Assembly: GCA_965649825.1 (NCBI GenBank)
Contig: OZ287695.1
Span: 1,736,001 to 1,800,000 of the forward strand
DNA from: Penicillus capitatus
Taxonomy: Eukaryota > Chlorophyta
Reading direction: 5' to 3'
DNA length: 64,000 bases
The notes under the pieces were generated by a model, which was not told where the DNA came from, did no database searches, and saw only the letters and a list, made by a program, of their open reading frames with translations. The position numbers were made by a program, and so were the translations under genes. This document shows positions 24,101 through 33,325 of the stretch, piece after piece. Each line of letters begins with the position of its first letter. Within the stretch, counting starts at the first letter, position 1.

Positions 24101-25585
24101 GATGTTCATGATCTGTGCAGGAAGCATCGTCAATGGAAAACGTAGCAGATTGAAGTAGGCCAAGGCAGGGAATGCGATATCTGCTGTAATGATCTTTCCT
24201 CGAAGGACGGCAAGACCAAAGGCAGCACCAGAAACCATAATGGGCACGGTCATGTACACGATCCGACTAAACGTTCTCAGAAATCCAAGTCTGAGCACTT
24301 TTCGAAGCTCGTCTTGTCTCAGTTTCTGAACTTTGTCGACGTAAGAGTTCTCCCACGCATAGAGTTTGATTGCTTTGATACCCGTCACCAGTTCAGACGT
24401 CGCTTTGACGCGTGCGTCTGTGTACTTCATCTGATCTTTGCGCATTTTTGCTGCCACTTTTCCTATGTACGTCGTCAGGGGAATCAGGCCCAAGATGACG
24501 GAACTGCCACCGAGTGCTGGCAGCCATCCAAGAATATCGACCAAGCGAAAAAGGACCAGCGAAATCTGCAGAGGTCCACTCCAGATCACATGCAGATAAA
24601 CAACCATCTCCCATAGCTTCGAAGCATCGTTGCTTTGCAGATTGACAATCTTTCCGATACCGAACTCAGATCGTGCGGCAGTTGAGATTCTGAGAGATTT
24701 GCTATAGAGCATCTGCACGAGAGCGGACTTGATGTGCAGAGAAATGCGGTAGAGTATGTGAAAGTAGTAGTTGATGAGCACGGTTTGTGCTGCACTGGCA
24801 ATGAACATGAGAATCGCCAGGGCCACTCCAATCTGGTAATACATTGCTACACAGCGTTACACCTCTCACACTCGAGACACGGACAGAGGGGACTGTGCTT
24901 ACAAGATTCCTGGTCTCGAAGATGCAGCAGCAATTGGCGCAGAAGTTCAGGTCCCGTGATTTGAAGCCCGTCGTAAAAAATCTTCACAAATCCAGCGAAG
25001 AAAAACAATCGTCCAAATGTCCATCTAAGTGCTTTGAAAACAGATCCCTGCACAAACACACATAGCCACAGCAATTCCCTCGGGTATCACGTGCCTGCGG
25101 TTGCATAACGGGATCTTTCGATTTTTCAAGATTCTTGTCAAAGGCAAAGGCGACCCTCTCCGTTTCGTCCTTATCAGCCAGATCCCATAAATCTTCTTGA
25201 ATGAGATGCTTTCTCGTGCCCAAGTTGATGAGACTCGTCATGTAGCAATAGAAATGCCGAGAGAAAAAACCTGCCTCCTCTTCGGGGCACCATTTTCCTG
25301 TCAAACGATAGACGATGCAGGAAAGGCGAGATCGTGGTGGATCGGCAAACCGTGACGCCGAACCGGTGTGTCGTCGTTCATGCCGAGAGGACGGAATCCT
25401 TGACGCCATGACTGCCTTTCCCCAAATGTAAAAAAGGAACGGAGCCGCGTCCACCATGAAGTATAAACCGGAGGAATGGGATTTTTGAGAAGCAACGTCA
25501 CATCTTCGAAGTCTTCGATTTCCAAAGCGGCGTCGAGGCGACGTGTCTCAACTGGGGAAGATTCTTCGTCGTCGTTGCGTGCCAT
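21117..25585 (-). CDS. ABC transporter, subfamily C (MRP-like full transporter)
   Basis: Exons are 25357-25585, 25110-25297, 24903-25047, 24028-24846, 21921-23966, 21604-21866 and 21117-21551, about 1374 residues. The layout is TMD1 (about 165-440), NBD1 (about 470-690), TMD2 (about 800-1070) and NBD2 (about 1110-1340), with no extra N-terminal membrane domain. NBD1 has Walker [10 protein letters not shown], signature [14 protein letters not shown] and Walker [16 protein letters not shown]2 has [25 protein letters not shown] and [12 protein letters not shown]. These are the C-subfamily pattern, which exports conjugates, anions or drugs. NBD2 Walker A is split by a 54-nt intron with a GC donor (21867-21920). 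The donor of intron 1 is ambiguous between 25350 and 25356. The donor of intron 25048-25109 is GTTATG. Confidence 0.93.
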
Positions 25586-25752
25586 GGCGACGAGATGCGA
25601 GTCGGCAGAATGTTCTGTCTGCTGCTTAAGAAACAACTGCGTCAGAGAATCATGTGATAATGACGTAAAAGTGTGTCACCTATTTGTACGACAGGTCGGC
25701 GGGCGGGTCGAATGACGTCGACATATCCGATCAATGGTATCTCTGTAGCGCG
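25586..25752. promoter_or_regulatory. Bidirectional promoter between ABCC and SPT6 genes with CRE-like sites
   Basis: The start codons diverge across 167 bp. The segment contains TGACGTAA near 25661 and TGACGTCG near 25706, both resembling bZIP/CRE half-site palindromes. That is sequence resemblance only; the factor and its use here are unknown. Confidence 0.45.
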
Positions 25753-28700
25753 ATGGGTGTTTCCGAAAGCGAAGATGAGCCTCTGGGCGAAGATCCCGTC
25801 GTCGATGAACAGGACCTCATGGCCGACGGTGCGTTCGTGCCATCGCATCTAAATCGACAGAACATAAGGTTCGGTGCAGATGACGACGAAGACGGCTCTG
25901 TGGAAGATACAGACGAAGAGGAGGAAGATGTCGCCGCCTATGAAGACGATGGGTTCGTGGTCGATGAGGAAGAGGAAGAAGAGAGCGACAATTCGACGGA
26001 GTCAAAGAGCAAAAAGACGAAGAGAAAAGGGAAGAAACGCAAACCGAAGGACCTCCACCTTGATGAAGACGATTACAACTTACTTGAAGAGAACAACGCC
26101 GTATGTGACAGCGATGTCTGCTGGGATATCTGTTATTCAGTCGTGTGGGGTGCTTTAGGGGCGTCATCGTGCCAAGGGAGGTCGTCGTTTGATAAAAGGA
26201 GATGCAGAAGAAGTGGGACGTTTGGATCTGCCGCGAACGAGAGAGACGCACAGTGGAGCTTGTTTCTGTTAATGAGTGAGAAAGTGTGATTGATGTGTCA
26301 TGATAGGGTTTGCAGAGTTGGAGGACTTTCAGGACGATGACGAGGTGATGGAGTTTGAGTCGGAGGACGAAGAGGACGAAAGAATGAGATCGTTTGATCA
26401 AATGGAAGATCAGATGGAAATCGATGACTTCATCGTGGAGGACGAAATGGCTGATGAACGTCCACGTCCACGTTCCAGACGGCATCGTGAAAAAGCCAAC
26501 TCGGCTGCGTATCAAGAAGCACTCCGAGTGAGAAATCCATCAAAGAAAATGAGATTTGAGTAATGTGTAATGATGCAGGAAGTGGACGAGATCTTTGGTG
26601 AAGCATTCGGTCTGGTGGCAAAGTATGAAGAGGCTCAACGGAAACGCAGAGAAGAAGCCGATCCACGGTCGTCACTGGATGCTCTTTATCAAGTAGGAGA
26701 CAGCTGATTGCGTGTGCAGCACATCAGATGTGGAGATTTTCACGTGTGGCCAGGATGCTGATGGCAGTGGGTCACATCATCAAGCCTCTCAAAGAGCAAG
26801 TGTTGCCACTGCTTTGGACGACTACGACCCGGAAGCCCTAGCCATGCACTGTCTTCTGCCACGGGATGATACGATCCGTCGTACAGATCTCCCCGAAAGA
26901 TTTCAAGAGAGAATGGGTGCCGGTCCAAAAGTAGAACAAGATGATGTGACGGATGCGTGGTGGTGTCGCTCACCTCTTCTGTGCCTTGCTGAAGGAATTT
27001 GAATACCACCAGGCCGCAGAGTGGATCTACGATTGTCTCCTTGGATCCAACCAAAACACACCTGAGGCCGAGATCTTGGAAAATGGACAGCTCGAAGTTG
27101 ACGGTCCTTCTGCGGAAGAGAATTACTGCTCCAAATCTTCGGAAGCTCTGTGTGTGGGTCACAGGTATGCTTGACTGCAATTCTCTCTGCTCAATGGATC
27201 GATCGTCTTTGCAGAGTGGTGCGCTCCATTCGGGTCAGTGATCAGAAAGAGCAATGGAAACACGATGCCAAGGCACAAATAGAAATAAGGAGAATGATAG
27301 AGAACGTTTTGAAACATATCTACGAAGATCAGGAAGAGATTCCGTACATCGCTACCTACCGAAAGAAATCTTGCGGAGAACTGCTGTGCTTGGCAGCAGA
27401 CGAAGTGCCCAACTGGACAACTCAGGAAGAATACAAGTAAGGATCATCGGATCGCTTTTAGGTGTGCGATAAAGTTCGTTTCCAGTGTCCATAAAGACGA
27501 AGGACTGCATTTTCCGCCTCCGGGTGCAGTGCAAGCGAAGAATATAAAGATGAAGAGATGGCAAGTGCTGTGGACCGTTTTCGAATTGAGCTTGAAATGG
27601 AGAAGGCTGCGTCTGCGAGTGGAAAAGAGGGTGGACGCTTTTCATGAATCGGAGAGTCTTCACTCGACAGAGCCTGAAGTTCTCTATGCTATTCAGACAT
27701 GCATCGATCAAATGCGAGACGCCATCACACCCGAAGTGGGGAGCCCCTCGCAAAATCATCCCTTCTTTGATGAAGAGTGCACGTTCTTAGGATGTGGACG
27801 TCGCAAACAGAAGATTTCGGCTGTTCATGGCCGCCCTGGGTAAGAAGCCCCCACCGAACGATATGGGATCTTCGAGTGACGTTCAGCGCTACTGTGCCTA
27901 TTCCGACAGGGATTACCGAACAATCGTAGAAGGAATGGTATGCACCGTCTGTCTCCCGTCGCATGTCTGATTTCTGTTCTGGCAGGGAACACGTCCCTTT
28001 CTTGATATCGAGATAGGAAAGAACAACCAAGCAGACACCTCAGCTATGCCTCTCTGCTGCAGAGTCGATCTGGATGATGTGGTGGCTGATATCATGCAGA
28101 AGAACAAAGGAATCGTGGGAGTCGATGCCGTGCTTGTCGGTGCGCAACACATTGCTGCTATGGACCTTGCCTGCCATCCCTACATCCGATCTACAGCTCA
28201 ACGACTCTTTGAAGTCTATGCGACTGTCACGACGATACCGACGGATCTTGGCGAAAAGGTTCCATATCGATATCCGAAGAATAAAACGTCGATCTCTTTC
28301 TTAGGTGTTGGATCCATTCCATATGTATGGTACAATTAAGCGATTGGTCGACAAGCCGATCTCCAGTTTCAAGGGAGATATGTTTCTCAGAGTCATTGGA
28401 GCATTTCGTGGTGGCTATATTAAATACGCAGTGGAGATAAAGGAAGACGTGTTAAAAGTGCGTCTCCTTGCCAGTCAATGGCCGTCTTGATCGAAAGTGT
28501 GCAAACAGACGAAGATCTTGCCTGTTCTTATGGCAGAAGCACTGACGGGAGATTTGCGTCCGCTGTGCGAAGGATGGGAGAACTTTAGAAAAGATGTCAT
28601 CGAACATCTGGCGAAATCGCATCTCTTCCCTGCCTTCGAAAAAGCAACTGTCCAAAAACTGAGTGAAAGAGCAAGAAGCTGCGTGCTGAATGGAATGGCA

Positions 28701-31160
28701 GAGAACCTGTGGAAGTTTGTCATTCAAGGACCCTTCAAACCGTCCATCGATGAGAACAACTATGAAGAACAAGAATCAATGGTTCGTGTTTGCGCTTGCT
28801 GCTGGGGACAGGGTGGAAAGGGGCAACCATCGACTGTACTGGTCATGCTCGATAACTTCGGCGAGCTAAAGGATACCATCGAGCTCAAGCAGTTCAGCGG
28901 GTTCTTTGAGCCACCCGCTTCACAAGATCCCTTCTTTGAGCCGCCAGATGTCTTGAAAGATGAGCGCAAGAAAGAAGACGCCCAACGCATTCGCGAATTC
29001 TTGATGGAGCACAAACCGAATGTCGTGGTCGTGGGTGGTGCGCATATGATTTGCCGGAAACTGGTGGAAGACTTGGAAGTCATCCGCGATCATTTTCTGA
29101 CGGAGCATTCGCGTTTTATGGTCAGTATTCAAGGCCACATGGAAATCTTGTTGCTTTCTGAAATGCTGCCTGCGACGTGGGAGAACAGCCCAGCCGCAAT
29201 GACGGAGTTTCCGGATCATACGGCTCATGTCAGAAGAGCTGTTGCCCTGGGTCGATGCCTGATCGATCCTCTCTCCGTCATGGCCTCACTCAGAGACCAC
29301 TTTAACACGATTCTCTCTGTGGGACTGAGCGATCTGCAGGAACTCATTATCAAAGAAGAAAGACTGGCGAGGATCGATCAGGTCATGGTCACTGCCATGA
29401 ATCAACTTGGAGGAGAACTGAATCTCATGTCCAATATCCAGTGGCGTTTCCATGCCCTGCAGTTCATTGCTGGACTGGGCCGACGCAAAGCGCAAGGACT
29501 GCTGCGTTATATGAATTGCAATTCGAACAGAATCGAATCGCGACATCATCTTGCAGAGTCAGGGCAGATAGGTTCCACTGTCCTGAAGAACTGCATCGGA
29601 TTTTTGCTGATTATGGATTCTGAACTCCCTGGTATGTCAAACATGGAGTTCGATCCACTGGACGAGACGCGCATCCATCTCGACCACTACTCTCGTGCAA
29701 GAGAGATGGCAATGTTGGCCGTCGGAGCGCGTGATCCGGATGCCGCTTTGGTGGAATTGAGCGAGAAACCCTACGTTATTCGGAGCTTGGATCTCGATTG
29801 GTTCAATAAAGAAGGTATTGAGCAGGGCCGTGATGATGTCCTTTCCATTTTGATCGATGTGAGCATGGAGCTTTTCGTTCCGTGCACCGATCGGCGTCCT
29901 CCATTCTCCAAACCGGATGAGTTGGAGGTTTTTTATATTCTGCTGAATGAGAAGGCTGAGACGATGAAGCCCGGAAAGCTGGTGGAAGCTGTCGTGCAGT
30001 CGGTTGACGAACACGAGCTTCAATGTTCTTTGATACCGAGTCAGCTGAAAGGAACGATCAAGAGAGAGCAGTTTAGTGGATCGGAGGATGTGCAGCAGAT
30101 CGATCTCAAGTCTCGGGTGCGTCGAGGTGACATCCTTTCTGCTCGACTGGTCGGCATCGAGTACAAGAATTTCCTCGTTGAACTCTCCTGCCGTTCGGTG
30201 GATTTGAAGAACGATGAACGATGGGAGCAAGAGTACTGCACCGATCCTTATTATCGTATCAAGACGGCGGCAGAGAGAGAACAGGAGCTGCTTTCGCGAA
30301 CATCCAGGCAAGAGAAGCGCTTTGCCGCTCGCAGAATTGATCATCCGCTGTTCAAGAACATCTCCGAGGCGGAATGCGTTGATCTGCTGTCCCGGTCGCC
30401 TCCTGGTTATACCGTTTTGCGTCCCAGTCAGGAAGACCCTCATCTCATTATTGTCTCCTTCAATGCCTTCTCTGGAAAACATGGAGACATCTATCTGCAT
30501 CGAAGGCTGAAGGAAGGTCCCAAAGGAACCGTTCGCGGGACACAGATGAAACTGGGACTGCCACTGACAATGATGCTGACCAGCACGCGCTGTATGACCT
30601 TCGATGACCTGGATGAAGTCGTTCCCTGTTTTGTGGATCCCTACATCGATCGCGTGAAAGCCCTTAAGATGCACCGGAAATTCAAAGATGGTTACACACA
30701 GGACGTGGATAACGCTGTGAATGAAGACAAGCGAAGGGCAGGTCCCAAAACGGCTGCCTATTGTCTGGGAGTTGACTATGCGCAACCTGGTTGCTACTAT
30801 ATCGCATCTCGGCTGAATATCAACGTCTGCAGGGAGTACTTTACCATTGTTCCCGATGGATACTCTTTCAGAAAACGTATCTTCCGTAATTTGGAATCCA
30901 TGATCGGCGAATTCAAGGCCCACCCGCGACCTGTCCAGGTGATGAGAGCCGTAGATGACAGCAAAGGTGTTCAGCTGAGTGCGTGTTTGTTTGTGCAGGC
31001 ACAGCCTCCTCCTCCCCTACCTCCGATCGGAGAAGCAAGCCCACCACCTGCAGCTGGATCTTCCTTTCCAGAAACCTCTCATGCCCCACCGCCAGAAACG
31101 TCTCATGCCCCACCGCCTCGTGCAAATTCCGAATCCTCTGATGATGACATGCATTTCTGA
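25753..31160 (+). CDS. Transcription elongation factor SPT6
   Basis: Exons are 25753-26100, 26159-26261, 26307-26527, 26579-26692, 26754-26945, 26995-27164, 27215-27436, 27486-27735, 27791-27937, 27986-28258, 28305-28457 and 28509-31160, about 1614 residues. The N terminus is very acidic. Core motifs follow SPT6 order: IPYIATYRKKS, LWTVFELSLKWRRLRLR, the YqgF-like VVVVGGAHMICRKLVEDL, the helix-hairpin-helix FIAGLGRRKAQGLLRYM, an S1 domain near KLVEAVVQSVDEHELQCSL, and an SH2 domain (HPLFKNISEAECVDLL, GYTVLRPSQEDPHLIIVSF). The end is a Pro-rich tail with a repeated ETSHAPPP. SPT6 is a histone chaperone that travels with RNA polymerase II. The segment 30939-30998 may be a 60-nt intron without stop codons. 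The donor of intron 26262-26306 is uncertain. All introns are 45-61 nt. Confidence 0.93.
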
Positions 31161-31265
31161 TCATTCTTAAAAAATGCGGCACAGGGATCCACTGCTTTTG
31201 ACACAGAACAGCGCCATACGTATGGACATTAACCGTTCTCCCTGTCTCCACATTTTTGACGATCA

Positions 31266-31746
31266 TTAACGTCGAAGAAATGATCGCAGCATATCCAGAA
31301 GACTCTGTAGGACGCCATCGTCCAATGCAGCATGCCTCTAGATGACATCATGCCTCACAAGAACGGCGCATACATACATGATACGGGCACCTTTAGGTCT
31401 GGCAGGAGCAATCGGGCCTGTTCCACCGTTTCGGGCATCAGATTGCAGATCGTCGCAACTTCATACTGTGAGAGACCATAGCGATCACAGGCTCTAGAAA
31501 CAACAGGTCATCATCTGTCCTTCAGTATACGGTTCGATCAGCAACGCGAACGCACTCTCGCATTTGCAGCAACGTGGCAACCTCGTCTCCTTTCTTAAAT
31601 CGGTCGACGTACTCCATTGTTTTCCGAAGCATTGGTGGAAGAGTCGCTTCAGGATCATGTTCCATCAGAGAGGATTCCAAACTCTTCAATGTCAGCGACA
31701 CTTCGCCTAACGTCAGAATCTGTCCACCGCCAGCCACTAAGGACAT
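31266..31746 (-). CDS. RNA polymerase II subunit RPB4
   Basis: Three exons, 31556-31746, 31391-31493 and 31266-31337, give 121 residues. The pattern LRKTMEYVDRFKKGDEVATL, then GLSQYEVATICNLMPETVEQ and LLPDLKRHAALDDGVLQSLL, matches the RPB4/HRDC-like fold, in which the LxxYE..., CPETxEEAKxLIPSL and terminal helix elements are conserved. It is as short as animal and plant RPB4 and lacks the yeast insertions. RPB4 pairs with RPB7 to form the stalk of Pol II. The gene is convergent with SPT6 (105 bp between stops) and divergent from the CS-domain gene (190 bp). Introns are 53 and 62 nt. Confidence 0.88.
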
Positions 31747-31936
31747 AGCTTTTTATGTGGCGGTCTCGCAACGCGTTTATCGTACTTTCTCGCGGATCTT
31801 CATCTTTTGGGACGTCTTCCGCTCCGTCACGCGAACGCCGTTCGTCGGCGGACTTGAGAAATCGTTGAACGAGGTCGTGACTCATCACAGGGTATGTACG
31901 TTCGCAACTTTCAGTGTTTGTGATTTACTGCCAACG
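31747..31936. promoter_or_regulatory. Bidirectional promoter between RPB4 and the CS-domain gene
   Basis: 190 bp separate the two divergent ATG codons. No TATA element stands out. Confidence 0.45.
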
Positions 31937-32619
31937 ATGTCGGTCTCAGATAACAAAAACTCGTGGCGCACGTATCTGCTTGTTGGTGGCGTGTTGCTGT
32001 CAGGCGGTTTAGGGGCACTGGCGTTACGACGCTTCAAGAAACTGCCAGAGCGGTCTGCGGTAACCCGTCGGTTACTATGTTCTATCTGTCCACCTGTATT
32101 TTGGTCGGCGCTCGCGTCAGGGATGCGACGCAACGTCTTCCCGCGTAACGGAGCTTGACGAAAAAACAGAATTACCGCGAAGCGAAGAAAACAAGGAAAG
32201 AAACGGTAAGTGGCTTTACCATGATGGGCCGCGGATGTCGAGTAGAGGAATTGCGCAGATGCCATACGAGCACGTTACGCCTGTTCAAGCTGGACACAGT
32301 CTTTTGAGGAGGTGATGATTGAAATCCCAGTCGCTGCAGATGTGAAACGGGGGGATGTCGACTGCACATTCAAAACAAAGTCCTTAGCCGTCAGCATAAA
32401 AGAAAGGCCTCTTCTTGAAGGCCCACTCTATCAGTCTATCAGTCCAGATGATTGCTCATGGGAACTAGGTCCTCGTTTTGAGAGATACTCGACGATGCGT
32501 TACAGAATTTTGTCGCAGATGGCGAAGGCGCGAGCAGGATGTTGACCATTTCTCTGATTAAGGGCGCATTTAATCTTGGCCAATGGAGTCAGATCCTGGT
32601 CGAAGAGGCAAGCGCCTAG
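31937..32619 (+). CDS. CS (NudC/p23-like) domain protein with N-terminal membrane anchor
   Basis: Exons are 31937-32059, 32121-32205, 32259-32468 and 32519-32619, giving 172 residues in consistent phase. Residues about 10-32 (TYLLVGGVLLSGGLGALALR) form a single hydrophobic helix followed by basic residues, so a membrane anchor is likely. After a short charged linker comes a CS domain: SWTQSFEEVMIEIPV, GDVDCTFKTKSLAVSIKERP, LEGPLYQSISPDDCSWEL and LTISLIKG...W. CS domains are found in NudC, p23 and Sgt1, which are Hsp90 co-chaperones or clients. The NudC-like signature (LLEGPLY then D.S.WEL) is clearest. A membrane-bound CS protein this small is unusual. The partner is unknown. Confidence 0.8.
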
Positions 32620-32789
32620 ATTCTTCCAATAATAATGTGACACACAGACGCTGTATTTGAACCTCTGTTAACGGAACGGACACGTTAAAACCGTACGACG
32701 CACTGACGCATTGCCCTCGTAAGGAATGCGTCAGCAACTGATGAAGGTCGATGCATGCATGGATGCTAGCAGTTGCTGTCGTTTCACTC

Positions 32790-33240
32790 TCATGTTATGA
32801 GCGAGAGCCGTTCGTGAGAGCCGGCAGCTCTGTCTCGGTTCATCGGGATAGCAGAAGGATCATCAGAATAGAGATTCTTAAAACTCTCAATGTGCGGATT
32901 CGAATGATCTGACCGACGACGTTTACGGCGTAAGTACTGCGACTGTACTCCGTGTCGGCGACGAGGATTTCGTCAACTTCGAAGATGTCATTTGATCTTA
33001 CAGAACAGTACACAAACAAGCGCGAATCAAGCGCAACGACGCATAGAGAATGGCCAATCAGCCGAAAGAGAAGACGCTCGGGTTAATGATCGAAAAATGC
33101 GAAAGGTGAGCATTGCTGGATTTCTGTATAGACGGTAACCGACAACCCATACAGTCTCGTTTTATATTCGCCGTACAGAAAAGCTTTGTCCTCGGCGACA
33201 GGGTAAAATCGAATTCGCCAAGCAAGAAGGTCCGACGATC
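32790..33240 (-). CDS. Possible short minus-strand gene, unresolved
   Basis: Between the CS-domain gene and MLH3 the minus strand has coding-looking frames that can be linked by short introns. A piece from 33076 downwards reads RLLFRLIGHSLCVVALDSRL and continues to NDIFE. A 41-nt GT-AG intron then leads to YLRRKRRRSDHSNPHIESF and a stop at 32790-32792. Without that intron, a different frame stays open to 32840. An upstream piece (about 33130-33220) reads DKAFLYGEYKTRLYG. I found no convincing ATG and recognise no family. It could be a real small protein with a basic nuclear-type motif, or chance open frames in a 700-bp spacer. Confidence 0.25.
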
Positions 33241-33325
33241 AGAATGCGTCACATCGGGATATCATGGCGCCAAACAGAGATAGAAACATTCCGTGTTGAC
33301 AAGACGGAAGCTGAGGCCGCGCTCT

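Noticed and set aside
27525-27660. Alternative acidic SPT6 frame (SASEEYKDEEMAS...)
   Set aside because: The other frame contains LWTVFELSLKWRRL, which fits the conserved SPT6 core and joins in phase with both neighbours.
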